Assembly (NCBI GenBank): GCA_015698045.1
Contig: BLAL01000053.1
Span: 1,490,501 to 1,554,500, forward strand
DNA length: 64,000 bases
Reading direction: 5' to 3'
DNA from: Rhizophagus clarus
Lineage: Eukaryota > Glomeromycota > Glomeromycetes > Glomerales > Glomeraceae
The notes under the pieces were generated by a model, which did not search any database, was not told the DNA's origin, and worked only from the letters and a program-made list of their open reading frames with translations. Of the stretch, positions 1 to 10,574 are shown one piece after another (positions within the stretch are counted from its first letter, which is position 1; every line of letters begins with the position of its first letter). The position numbers and the translations under genes were made by a program.

Positions 1-1573
1 TTCATCTCGATATAACAAAGTCTAAACCAAAAGAAATAATATTGTGCGTGTAAATGTACAGCTAGTAAGAATGTCGGATTAGAATTGTGTTAAGATTAAG
101 ATCGATTAAGGTTTAATGTTAGGATTATATTAGAGTTTGGGATTAGTGTTAAGTTAGATTAAATTAACAGATCAAAAGACCAAAATAATGCTTACTGTAG
201 GAACTCGATTATTTTATCAAGTTTTAAGTAAATCCAAGTTTGTATTAATCTTTAATTTACGTTAAGATATTAGATATTTTGCAACATAATTTATAAATGG
301 AGTGCACAAATAATACTAGTACAAGCTATGAATTTAAATAAATTTATTAAATTTTTATACCATATATAAAAATAACAACACTTTATATATATATATAATA
401 AATTAATATATGTGGTATTATCAAAAAAAAATATTAAAACTTTTTTTTTTAAAAAATCTAAATATTTAAGTATATTGCTACAACTCAATTTAACGCTGTT
501 TGATTTATGCCGATATACAACGATATACAATGACTTCTGATACAACATGGTGATTGGTGTGATTTGGCCGATTAATATCGATATGGATGACGAGTTACAT
601 GGTGATGATGAACATTTATTATGTAATTTTATTTATTTTTAGTATTATTTACTAATATTAGTAATTACAATTTTCTTAATTTGTATTTTTAATAGCATTG
701 TGTATTTTATTGTAACACTCGATAAACAATCAGTAGCAATTAGCATAATAGTAATTCGCGTAGTGACTTATGGTGATAATCATCTCTAAATTCACTAATT
801 GATAGTCACATTTGCCATTCGTCACAAATGACGATTATGGTTGTTGATGTAATGTATTGCTAGATCTTGATAGAAAAAAGAAATGAAAAATTGTTATAAA
901 AGAGAAGTGAATTGCTGATAGTAAAAGAGAATGAGAGCAACTGATAATATGCATGATTATAAAACCACCCCTTTTACTTCCCTTTTTGCTATTCACCTAC
1001 TGGTGTTTATAAAATATACATTGTTTCTGTCGCATAATATCGCGTTGTTTTACTTGTATTAACAATTTTTGTTTATGTTGTTCGTGACATCGAATTATAG
1101 CCGATTGTAGACGTATTGTATTGTTCGACAATTCTTAACATTATGAATTGAAGTAGTCGCCAAAATACTAGCTTAAAGGGGTATAATTGTGATAACAACC
1201 GGAATTAATCTAATCTGTTACCATTGTGCTAGCAACGAGCCAAAGAACAATCAGTAACAATATTATGAGATTTTCACATATCACATTTCATTACTATAAA
1301 ATCTTAGATATAATGTTATCAAATTTAACATAATTACGTAAACATTTGAAACAATAAATTGGATATAAAAAGATTCTAATTTTTTGAAGAGAGAGATATT
1401 TCTAATAATTATTTAAATTTGTTTTATTTGCTATACATTAAAATATAATTAAATAATCTATCAATAACTACTTTCAGCATTCAAGGCGTACTAACTATCC
1501 ATCAAATTGACAATTTCACCCACTGAATTTTACAATCTTGTACAACATTATGTTAAAACTTTCAGGTGATTTA
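1..1573. other. Intergenic AT-rich sequence, no gene seen
   Basis: No reading frame with believable splice sites or recognisable protein similarity. Contains scattered GTTAGG/GATTAGTG-like short words near 60-170 and A/T runs. It lies downstream of the minus-strand membrane-protein gene that ends at 1574. Confidence 0.6.
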
Positions 1574-2481
1574 TTACAAGACAAACAAATTTCTTTGCAA
1601 GTGATAAGAAATTAAGTCATGTTCAGAAAAGAATATTTCTAAAAGAAATATTATTGAAGGAACCAACGGAGATACAAATAAAGTAAAATCTAAAATGCAA
1701 CTTATAAATCTTGCTTTACATGCAATTTTAACATTCTCCGGTAAATCGTAATTAAAATTACAATTAAAAGGAATTTCTCCAAGGTTCATGCGTGTAATTA
1801 AATATCTGGCCCCAACTGTTAATGCATATATTTTTATAAGTTACTTACGTATATAATAAGTGAAACAATTAAATTATTATTTATAATTACCGATCAAACT
1901 GTAGCCCGCACTCATAGCAGGAGCCCTATTATTTGTAGAATTTCTAATAAATTAATTATATATGATAAATATTAAGTTCATTTATACTCACATCAAAAGA
2001 ATATAATAAACTTTTCCACTAACAGTATATGGTGCAATATATACTAAAAATTAATGTAAATTTTTCATTATTTAAAACTAACAATAAGTGCATGTTATTG
2101 GAATTGCAACTTACTGTATATTAGTGAATAAATAATCCCGAAAAAATAGCTATTATTAAAGTATTTAATTATTAATATATGTCGATAATTAAAACATTTC
2201 AGATATACGTAAAACATAAATTAATAATATACGAAATTACTTACAAAAAGTCTAAACATGCCGTAACATACATATCTACTTGTACGCCATGGTCATTATA
2301 AGCTTCAATTTTAAGTAAAGTTTTCAAATACCAAATTTCTAATTTTTTTTTTTTCAAATAACTTAAATTTAATTTAAATAAATTATTAAGAGAGATACTT
2401 TACAATTCTCATACCTGTAACAATACATGCAATCAAATGGGGAATATAAAAAATTTTAATAGCTATAATAGAAGCTTTCAT
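1574..2481 (-). CDS. Six-exon small multi-pass membrane protein, intact (family copy A)
   Basis: Reading the minus strand, exons are 2481-2415, 2338-2245, 2149-2115, 2043-1992, 1943-1891 and 1815-1574; they close in frame into 180 codons plus a stop, with intron phases 1-2-1-2-1. Donors are GTAAGT, GTGAGT, GTATGAG and GTAATT; acceptors end in TAG, TTAG or CAG. The product starts MKASIIAIKIFYIP, a hydrophobic signal or anchor segment (about 4-22). Two more hydrophobic stretches follow in the middle, and a strong one comes after the conserved IACKARFISCIL. It ends HLQRNLFVL. Relatives lie at 11448-14615, 23640-23830, 36726-37617 and 38990-39215; the copy at 36726 has the same exon and phase pattern. 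The layout (four hydrophobic segments, a Cys/Ala-containing last helix) faintly recalls fungal MARVEL proteins, but this is a guess. Function unknown. The start is the only ATG before the hydrophobic segment and follows the family-conserved AATAAACC. Confidence 0.72.
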
Positions 2482-2864
2482 GGTTTATTCAATAATTTAA
2501 AACAAAATTTGTCTCTACGAAATCGTTATACTTGTAAAACTTTATAAGTAATAATTGCTGAGCAAATTTGGATAGATTAATTAGTCATGTGTGTTACACT
2601 ATTCTCGCCATCTACATATATAAAGAGGAAATAAAATAATGAGGACCTAGTGCAACGATATTTCATTATTTATGCAATGAGCAGATGACTCGCGTAGGGT
2701 TGCAATTTGACAAATTAGGATCTTCCCGGTTAACTTCATTATTATCATTTTTATAGCTAACTTATAATTTAAAGTTCCTTACATATTTGCTTATCATTCA
2801 AATAGAAGTAATAAGTTGATCGCATATATAAGAAAATATACGATAATAACGATAATATGCGCTT
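2482..2864. other. Short intergenic spacer
   Basis: Upstream of copy A. The bases just before its ATG (AATAAACC) are shared with other family members. Nothing else recognisable before the inverted arm that begins at about 2865. Confidence 0.5.
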
Positions 2865-3560
2865 ATTTATTGCCGTTTTCAAAATTATTGAGAAAATCCG
2901 ATTTGCGAGGTTGTCATGTGATTTTCATATTGAAAAAGTGAATCACTTTTTTACACGAATTTTTAATATTTTTACACCGGATTTTTTTTGTGAATCATAA
3001 AGTCCGCTGTATAATACTAGTTTCCATACATACTTTATATTAAAAAATATTATTTTCCGCATTTTTCTGTATTTTCCTGCATTTTTACTATGTTTTTAAA
3101 AGTGAATCACCTTTCTAGATGAATTTTTAATAATTTGTATCTAATTTTTTTCGTAAATCATAAAATTCAATTTATAACATTATTCTACTGAAAGTACCAG
3201 CACATACTTTATATTGAAAAATCGACTTTTTCTGCATTTTTCTGGATTTTTACTGTTTTTAGAATTCTTTAAAAGTGAATCACTTTTTTAGACGAATTTT
3301 TAATATTTTCGTATCAGATTTTTTTTGTGAATCATAAAGACCGAAGCATATTGTTATTCTACTGAAAGATTTAGCATATATTTTATAATAAAAAAAGATT
3401 TTTCTGTATTTTTTATATTAATAAGATATATATAGTATATTGATATATAATTATGATTCACTTTTCTGCATGTGTATATAATATTTTTATACCAGATATT
3501 TTTATGAATCATGAAATTTAATAACATAGAATATTTTACAAAGAGTTTCAACAATTATTT
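2865..3560 (+). repeat. Left inverted arm made of about 168-bp tandem subunits
   Basis: The word AAAAGTGAATCAC recurs near 2933, 3102 and 3270, each time followed by an ATTTTTAATA-type stretch, a TTTTTTTGTGAATCATAAA-like word and a CTGCATTTTTCTG-like word. Spacing is about 168 bases. A fourth, more decayed and partly reversed unit lies near 3450. Confidence 0.65.
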
Positions 3561-4181
3561 ATATAATATAATCAGTTTTTATTAATTAGATAGTCAAAAT
3601 AATAAAATACAACCATTTATCCCATTGGTACTATGTATTTACTGATGGATTTTTTTGTTACTTATTCCACTGGTTTATAATAATTGTTATCAATAATAAA
3701 TATTTGTTTATAATGCAAATTTTCTTTTTTTTTGTAGCGTTTAATACAATTTTTTTTTAAAAATTTTTTATGTTTCAGGTTTAAGATGATTTAATAATGA
3801 ATATGAAAATGCACATCTTTTAACAGTACTAGGAATAATTATTTTTGAAAATGCTTCACATTTTCTCTTTTTTTGTAAAGTACTACAAATATTGGTATTA
3901 GCGTCCCTTAATATTTGTCATTTTTCAGCTAAATTAAAAATGTTAAAATTAATTATGGGAAACATAATACATAAATAAAAACTAGATTAACCATCTTTAT
4001 TATTATTTGTTCGTATTAAATCACGTTCCGACATACTTGCCTATAGAATCTTCTCTATCATGTGAATTTCCATGTTCTTTGATTAACTCATAATCAATAT
4101 TATTACCTATTATTTATTGAAATTATCGGAGAGTCTATTACCTGAAAATTCGGAATCACTATCATTATCATTTAAATTTTC

Positions 4182-4353
4182 TCATGAATTCCCTGGAAAG
4201 TATTCAAATTCTTCTACTTCAATATAAATACCTTGCTAATGATGCATAAAAAGTATATACAGATTCTTCCTTATAGTTTCACCATTTTGTTTTTTAAGCC
4301 ATGCAATGAATTTGCATAAAAAATCTTCAAGTTTTGTACAAGCATTATATTGG
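4182..4353 (-). pseudogene. Decayed coding relic inside the inverted-arm element
   Basis: On the minus strand a frame reads QYNACTKLEDFLCKFIAWL followed by KKQNGETIRKN, then continues after a one-base frameshift as SVYTFYASLARYLY and returns to IEVEEFEYFPGNS. The switching frames show an old broken gene. Alternating hydrophobic positions in a short helical region preceding 'YASLARYL' recall the N-terminal (SAM-like) part of tyrosine recombinases or DUF3504-type proteins, but the fragment is too short to decide. It may be the remains of the protein that moved the surrounding element. Confidence 0.35.
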
Positions 4354-4663
4354 ACAATTTTTTTATCATATTGGCTTCATGATTAAATCTATCGACTACA
4401 TAAAGCCATTTGCAGTACATTTATCTGTATTTTAGTTGTTGAATTTGATACATTTCTTTATTTGTAGGAATAGATGACATTACAATTTTAAGAATGAAAA
4501 TAGATATATGTGGAAAAGAAAAATAAAAAAAGGAGTAGTAAAAGAAGAAAGAGTGTAAAAAGCAAAAAAAGAAAAAGAAAAAAAAAGCAAAAAAAAGCTT
4601 AAAAAAAAGCTTAATATAGTAAGAAAAAATCCATCAGTATATACGTCATACACAATGAGATAA

Positions 4664-4793
4664 ACCTGTTATTATATGGAAAGCTTAGAATAACTTGGTA
4701 TTCACTGATGTGGGGCCCCCCCGAAGGGAGGGGTACATCAGTGAATAACCTAGTTATTCTCAGATCTCCATGGAATAACAAGTATGAACTATC
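4664..4793. repeat. About 120-bp imperfect palindrome with a GC-rich tip
   Basis: The arm AGAATAACTTGGTATTCACT (from 4687) pairs with its near-perfect complement ending at 4760. An outer segment also pairs: GTTATTATATGG from 4670 with CCATGGAATAAC ending near 4789. The loop between about 4712 and 4734 is a run of G/C (GGGGCCCCCCC then GGGAGGGG) that can itself fold, strikingly GC-rich in AT-rich surroundings. It looks like a small foldback element nested in the larger one. Confidence 0.7.
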
Positions 4794-4879
4794 TTATATA
4801 CTAAATAAAATATGCATCAAAAATTCTTCATAGAATATTCTGACACTGATTTACAGGATTTATAAAAAATTCTGGCACA

Positions 4880-5314
4880 AAACATATTATAAACATATGC
4901 AGAGAAAGTGTTTCACAGTTATACTTCAATATACTATATGTATCTTAAGACCAAAAAAATGCAGAAAAAAAACCTTTTTATTATAAAATGTATGCTAAAC
5001 CTTTCAGTAGAATAGTATTATACATTGAAATTTATGATTCACAAAAAAAATCCGATACAAAATTGTTAAAATTTCATCTAAAAAAGTGATTCACTTTTAA
5101 AAACATAGTAAAAATGCAGAAAAAAATGAATTTTTTAATAGAAAGTATGCATTGAAATTTTCAGTATAATAGTATAATATATTGAATTATACGATTCACA
5201 AAAAAAATCCGGTATAAAAATATTAAAAATTCATGTAAAAAAGTGATTCACTTTTGCAATACGAAAATCACATGATAACTCCGCAAAATCGATAATTTTG
5301 AAAACGGCAATAAA
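4880..5314 (-). repeat. Right inverted arm with two subunits
   Basis: Reverse-complement counterpart of the arm at 2865-3560. It carries two copies of the AAAAGTGATTCACTTTT word (about 5084 and 5240, roughly 160 bases apart) and ends with the AAAACGGCAATAAA terminus at 5314. It has fewer subunits than the left arm. Confidence 0.65.
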
Positions 5315-6528
5315 CAACTTTAAAAATAAAACTATCCTGTAACCTCAAATCAAACGAGAATTATTATAGAATAACTTTCTTGATTATAATCCTAAATATC
5401 GGCCATTTTATATATTACATAAATCTTCTCTCTTTTATAAATTCATTGTTATACCTATAATAATAAAACGTTTTATAAAAAAAAAGGATATGATTTTCTA
5501 AAAAGAAGGGAAATTGAAATAGTTTAGCAATTTCAAGTGATTCAATAATACATATATCACGTGTTAAACGATGATAATCTTCAGTATGGTAGCTTTACAT
5601 AATAATGAAGATAATAATTATCATGGTACAAACCAAAATTAACTCCGCATATAGTAGTGAGATACTTTACAAGTAATTTCATTCGTTATTATTTATGTCT
5701 TACGTTTTCTTTTAATTTAAATATATACATTACTCACAGTTACTTTATTGGAAATATAGTCCTAATGATATTCGGTAAGGTACAAACTTACTGATACTTT
5801 ATTATTATAGTTACTTTTCGTACAGTACAGTACTTTTCATTCCATTCAAAACCTGACAACCTACCCGAAGCCAAGGCATTTATGTAGAACTTTTTCCTTT
5901 GCAAAAATTATGGGATGATAATTTAAAAAAAATTTGTCTATCATATGTCAAATAATAATAATTATAATTGTTTTATTGTGTTGGAAATTACAATTGTCTA
6001 AGAATTTTTTCCTTCAGAAAATTAAGCCAAAAATGATCATCAAATGGATTTCTTATTGAAACGTCAGATGGATTTTGATACTTTAAAAAATTAATAATCA
6101 ACATCTAATCAAAAAATTCACTTTTAAAAAATACAAGGATAATTTCTTGTTATTAGCATTAAATTTTTTTTATTTGTCATCAATAAAATTCAATTTTACT
6201 TTGTATAAGTTAGCTTATCTAAACTTATGTATATTAGATGAATATATTGTAAAATATATACCGATGAATGAATATACTAAATTACGTCAAATACTCAAAA
6301 GGAATACCATTGAGACAATAACATGAAATGGTATAAATAATTTTTTAGTATTTAAATAAGAAAATATTATTTATTCCAGTTTAACTAAACGAAATGGATA
6401 TGAAATACTCTTATGTTTAAAAACAAAATTAGCAATCCAAAGTTATAATATGATCAGTATATAGTTACTTATGATCATATGCTTTATACTAGTTAAAAGG
6501 TACTGCTATCAATATAGTACAACAACTA
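5315..6528. other. Intergenic sequence, no gene seen
   Basis: AT-rich, with short A/T runs and no convincing exon. The stretch just before 6529 may be the 5' untranslated part of the retroelement that follows. Confidence 0.5.
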
Positions 6529-7745
6529 ATGGTAAAACTTGGTAACATAGGAACTTTATCCTCAGACGCTCAACTTACGAGAATAAACAAAGTGTTAGGG
6601 GAGAAACCTTGTATCAAAACTGTTAACATACATAACCTGACCGTTCAAACAAACTTAGCATATGGAACAATATTGATACTGCTTCAAGTAGGACTAGAAA
6701 TAGCCGCTATAGCGAACTTAGCTATTGAAAAAGTAGTCCAGTCTGAACTTTTCGCGAACCTTTCGGTACTCAAGCAAGACTTGAAGCAAAAACAAGTCGA
6801 ACCAATAATATTGGACGAACTGGAAATGGAAAAAATGGAAATCATAGAGGATCAACCAAAATCATCACAGAGCACGCCTTCACAAGAAAACGCCAAAAAC
6901 CCAAAAAAGAAAAAAAGCAGGAAATCCAAAAAGCAAAAAAAGCAACCGGAGGATAATCAACCTGCCAAATTGGAAAATACAGATGCAAATCAAGGGAAAA
7001 TTAATAAATCGAAAGGAAAAAAGTTTACCCGGAGCATGACTGAAAAAGTCGACGAAAAAACAAAGGAAATTCCAGACCGTATGGGTCAAGATCATTCTTA
7101 CCGATGAGATACGTGTCCACTTTGATAATGGACTATGGATGTATACACTCAACGACACTCCAATCTGATGGCTCCCAGGAGACTGGTCACTAAAAGAACG
7201 CAAAAACCGTGAAAGATTTTGTCTGGTATGGAGGAATTGCCCAGAAGTCCAACATACCCAACGCCTGGTAGACCGCAATTTGCAATTGGAATTCTTAGCT
7301 AAATATTCAGTAAAAGCTTACAAAGCTATAAAATCGCCAAAGGGGGAACGACAGTTGATAGTTTTCTTCAAAAGGCATACAGATATGCTGTTTGCACTTA
7401 GAACTACTTTTGACATAGATAATGTGACGTATAACTGGTCCTGTGGAGAACCCATTAGGCAATAAAAATGTACTGTGCCTCAGAATACCGATGAGGTAAA
7501 GTCAAGATCATCAAAAAAACAAGCTACTCGCAATGATCTTCGGGTCAGAACCCAGACAGAAATTCAAACAAGCACAAATATCGCAAGTCCAAGGGTTCTG
7601 CCGACGTCTTCAATACTTTAGTGGACCTTTTGAAGAAGTTGATATCAGACTAATTGGATCAATTCTTTTAAGGAGAGGGACAGACGATAGAGACTTATCT
7701 TCGGAGATAGGATTGGTACATGGCAAGAAAGAAGACTCAACTTGA
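6529..7745 (+). pseudogene. Broken ORF1/gag-like coding region of the retroelement
   Basis: The first open segment (6529-7107, 192 codons) begins MVKLGNIGTLSSDAQ. It has a hydrophobic stretch (about residues 45-68) and then a very basic Lys-rich segment (about 125-170) suited to nucleic-acid binding. The better continuation is in another frame: from about 7067 it reads FQTVWVKIILTDEIRVHF, has a TGA near 7169, then continues WLPGDWSLKERKNRER and on to VTYNWSCGEPIRQ, ending at 7464. Further frame changes follow before a last fragment at 7533-7745. One or more frameshifts plus stops show it is not translated as a whole. The basic region together with a Cys-poor globular domain fits an RNA-binding ORF1 protein; that identity is inferred. 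GC content is higher than in neighbouring intergenic DNA, as expected for a coding remnant. Confidence 0.5.
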
Positions 7746-8025
7746 CAGAATCAAGACGACTCTGAGCGAAGGATTTTTTTTATCTCACAAATCAAATTAT
7801 TAGATTAGATTTAGTTAGTTTTTTTTATATAACATTTAAACGATTTTGCATTTTTAGAGGATATCCGAACAATACTGCCCTTATTAATTTTTTTTTTTAG
7901 GACGATTTAGTTTAGTTGTTTTTGTTTTTATTAGACTAGGTAGTCCAATTATATGGATACATACTTTAGTGTATGATCCATAGGTATTTTTTTTAATGTA
8001 TTGCATCACACGTGGAATTTTCATT

Positions 8026-8031
8026 AATAAA
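8026..8031 (+). terminator. Poly-A signal of the retroelement
   Basis: AATAAA lies 15 bases before the genomic A run at 8046-8062, the normal spacing for a polyadenylation signal and its tail. Confidence 0.6.
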
Positions 8032-8062
8032 ATGCGTTATTGGTCAAAAAAAAAAAAAAAAA

Positions 8063-8931
8063 TCTTATAAAACACTTTTTTTCAAATGATTGAATAACTA
8101 AAAAAAAATTTATACATGATAGAATAAATTCTATTTTTTGTTAATAAATTTTTTTGCATAATTAAAAATATATATTAACTATTTAATTTTTTTGAATAAT
8201 TAAAAAAAGTACAATAAAAAAAAATCATTTTTCTATTAAATTAAATTCAGTTGACGTTGATTAGATAATGGTATAGTGTAATGTCAGGATTTCCAGGATT
8301 ATTATAATTAATTTAATAGAAAAGTGTAGGATAACGAGTAATTTAGATAGAATAGTTTTTAGTAGGGATATACGTATAAAATGTATATTTACAAATGTAT
8401 ATTCCCAGTGAAGTACATCTGAGAGGAAAAATGTGTATCCCTCCGAAAAGAGGTTAAACTAAGAAGAATTGTTAGATTAAGGAAAGATAATAAGTATACC
8501 TCCAAAATTGAGGTTAAACTATTATATTGAAGAATTTCTTTATTTAGGTAGGAATTGAAGTAATTGACCATTAAATAGGCAGTAGACACAGAAATGTTTA
8601 TAAAAAGAGGTCAAAAAGATCTTCCTGGAATGAATGGAATGAAAATTGAAAACCGCATTTTAAGTATAACATTTACTACATAAAATCCAGGAAATTAATA
8701 ATTGAAGACTACTAGACAAATGGAGGAAATTACAATTTTAGGGGATAAACTATTTTGAAAGATTTATTTAATTCTAGGAATTACAATTTTGGGGTTAATT
8801 ATTATTTTTAAGAAATTATTTATTTTTAGAAGTTTTATTTAATAAAGAATTATTTTAAACCACAAACGAACCCAGTGATTCTTCTTATTGAAGGATGCTT
8901 TACGGGGGTTGCATTCCTGGTTGCTGATCAT
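8063..8931. other. Intergenic sequence, no gene seen
   Basis: A/T-rich. Repeated 'GAGGTTAAACTA' words near 8449 and 8509 give a short direct repeat of about 60 bases. No supported exon. Confidence 0.45.
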
Positions 8932-9010
8932 ACAGACTTGGTTTAATCGCAGTAAATCCCTTGGAATTCCATGACGATCTACGCCTGTGCCAGGTTCGAA
9001 CCACATTTTG
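8932..9010 (+). repeat. Possible tRNA-derived SINE head (Pol III A and B boxes)
   Basis: TGGTTTAATCG (8939-8949) fits the A-box consensus TRGYNNARNNG, and GGTTCGAACC (8993-9002) fits a B box missing one base, 54 bases downstream as in a tRNA. A D-stem can be drawn (GTTT with AAAT), but the anticodon and acceptor stems do not form. It is therefore not a working tRNA; a SINE head or coincidence remains possible. Confidence 0.3.
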
Positions 9011-9166
9011 GCTCAAACTACACCATTATGAAGATTAGTATTATTAACATTTTTTAATATTCATATAATTATATTATTTTGTAACAATAATAATAATCAG
9101 TTATTATTACTATTTCTAATTTCATATGCAACCATATACAACTCCCTGTTATTATTAAGTTAACTT

Positions 9167-9254
9167 GTTATTAATGACAATGACATGAGATGTTGCTGAT
9201 TTAGCCAAGTTTTTTTAAAAAATACTTGTTGTTACCTGATCAACAACGTTGACC
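9167..9254 (+). repeat. Direct repeat, first copy (88 bp)
   Basis: Reads GTTATTAATGACAATGACAT and continues through GAGATGTTGCTGAT, CCAAGTTTTTTT, AATACTTGTTGT, CCTGATCA and AACGTTGA. The same string, with about a dozen substitutions, lies at 9541-9628, 374 bases downstream in the same orientation. The spacing and lack of coding content fit a very short LTR-like or duplicated segment. Confidence 0.6.
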
Positions 9255-9540
9255 AAAATGTCCTTTTCGCAAGTGACTTTCCAACACTTACTGAATGTTG
9301 GTTTTGGATATTTGATATCCTCCTCTGGTTTCTATGCTCTTACTTCCTGCTCAAATCCCACCCAATTTGTGATCTCATCAGGAAATCGTTGCTCAGTGGA
9401 TCGGTACTTGAATTTGTCTTATCACGTAACTCAAGATAGATCAGGTTCGGTAGAGACTTGCATATAACAGTCGATAAAGAGATCTCTTCAGAAAGAATTG
9501 AAAATAAAGTAACCTGAATTGAAGAAGAAGTTAATGATGT

Positions 9541-9628
9541 GTTATTAACGATAACGACATGAGATGTTGCTGACTCAGCCAAGTTTTTTTTAGAAAATAC
9601 TTGTTGTCACCTGATCACCAACGTTGAG
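9541..9628 (+). repeat. Direct repeat, second copy (88 bp)
   Basis: Diverged copy of 9167-9254 (for example GATTTAGCC versus GACTCAGCC). It runs directly into the polypurine tract that starts at about 9642. Confidence 0.6.
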
Positions 9629-9641
9629 GTGCAGCAACTTT

Positions 9642-10035
9642 GATCAGGAAAAAGGAAAAGGGAAAACGAAAGGGAAAGGGGAAAAACGAAAAGGAAAGGG
9701 GAAAACGATAGGGAAAATGGGAAAGGAAAAACGAAAGGAAAAACGAAAGGAAAAACGAAAGGAAAAGGAGAAAAACAAAAGAGGAGAAGAAAGGAAAAAT
9801 GAAAGGGAAAATGAAAACGAAAGGGAAAGGGGAAAAACGAAAAGGAAAGGGAAAAACGATAGGGAAAGGGAAAAACGATAGGGAAAATGGGAAAGGAAAA
9901 ACGAAAGGAAAGAGGAAAACGAGAGGGAAAGGGGAAAACGAGAGGGAGAGAGAAAACGAAATAGAAAGGAAAAACGAGAGGGAAGAGGGGAAAGCGAAAG
10001 GAAATATCGAAAAGAAAAACGAGCGTACCCACCCA
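9642..10035 (+). repeat. Polypurine tract of GGGAAA/AACGAAA units
   Basis: Almost 400 bases of near-pure purine on the plus strand, built from variants of GGGAAAACGAAA and GGAAAGGGGAAAAACG, with C only in the recurring ACGA. It ends in CCCACCCACCCACC. Long open frames on both strands here are compositional artefacts. Similar shorter tracts occur at 14003-14085 (opposite strand) and 36330-36420. Confidence 0.85.
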
Positions 10036-10360
10036 CCCACCTAAAAAAAGAGAAAGCGGAAAAAAATAACGAAAACTAATAAACAAATAAAAATAAAAGA
10101 TACAAATAGATTAAAAGATTAGGGTGATTAGGGTAAATTGTTTTTACGTGTACGAAGGAGGAAGAAAATAAAATAACGAAAAGGAAAGATCGAAGGAACA
10201 CGCATTATTTCTCTAACGAAATAGAAAAAAGAAAAATATGTTGTACAAGCTTTCAAATGAACATAAAGCTAGAATTTTTATGTATACAATATGACTCTAC
10301 TGTCATCAGATCCATCAGATCGGTATTCCGCGCCACTTTCGCGTATGAGTGATTTTTTTT

Positions 10361-10574
10361 TATGACTCATATTATACATGTTGCCGAAATTGGCCGAAAT
10401 TATTTCCGAAATTGAAAGTCCAAAGGCCGAAATTGGCTGGAAATATTTTAGTAATTTGGTCAAATTTGTAATGCCGACTAGAATTATAAAATATTTTCAG
10501 ATATTTTCGAACATTAGACTTTCAATTTCGGAATATAATTTCGGCCAATTTCGGCAACATGTATAACTCATATG
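10361..10574. mobile_element. 214-bp foldback MITE
   Basis: The left arm (10361-10420) contains ATACATGTTGCCGAAATTGG and GAAATTGAAAGTC; the right arm (10517-10574) is its reverse complement with a few changes (CCAATTTCGGCAACATGTAT). Pairing continues weakly toward the centre (CTGGAAATATTTTA against TAAAATATTTTCAG), so nearly the whole unit can form one hairpin. No coding capacity; target duplication unclear. Confidence 0.75.

Larger units (their letters stand above)
2865..5314. mobile_element. 2.45-kb element bounded by long inverted arms
   Basis: The left end reads TTTATTGCCGTTTTCAAAAT and the right end is its reverse complement (ATTTTGAAAACGGCAATAAA). Beyond the ends, both arms keep matching for hundreds of bases, including the motif AAAAGTGAATCACTTTT followed by AATTTTTAATATTTTTA and TTTTTTTGTGAATCATAAA. 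No clear target-site duplication is visible. The interior holds a decayed minus-strand coding relic (4182-4353), an A-rich stretch (about 4500-4630) and a separate hairpin (4664-4793). Long arms built from subrepeats fit a foldback-type or degenerate DNA transposon; the superfamily is not determined. Confidence 0.65.
6529..8062 (+). mobile_element. Degenerate poly-A-tailed retroelement with an ORF1/gag-like region
   Basis: A plus-strand coding region (6529 to about 7745) is followed by about 300 bases of T-rich 3' sequence, an AATAAA at 8026-8031 and a run of 17 A residues at 8046-8062. That order (ORF, 3' UTR, poly-A signal, genomic A-tail) marks something copied through RNA, as in a LINE or processed copy. 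No reverse transcriptase lies between the ORF and the tail, so this is either a non-autonomous ORF1-only element, an internally deleted LINE, or a retrocopy of a host gene. Flanking target duplications were not resolved. Confidence 0.55.

Noticed and set aside
291..548. 85-codon minus-strand open frame
   Set aside because: Composition dominated by Tyr/Ile/Leu/Phe/Lys as in chance frames; no start context, splice sites or similarity.
8932..9010. A tRNA gene
   Set aside because: A and B boxes are present, but the acceptor, anticodon and T stems do not pair and the B box lacks one base.
9607..10086. Several long overlapping open frames on both strands (80-160 codons)
   Set aside because: They lie in the polypurine tract; the Lys/Glu/Gly or Phe/Pro/Ser-only translations are a direct result of the base composition.
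10278..10566. Two opposing open frames of about 60 codons
   Set aside because: Both are translations of the palindromic MITE; each is the mirror of the other.
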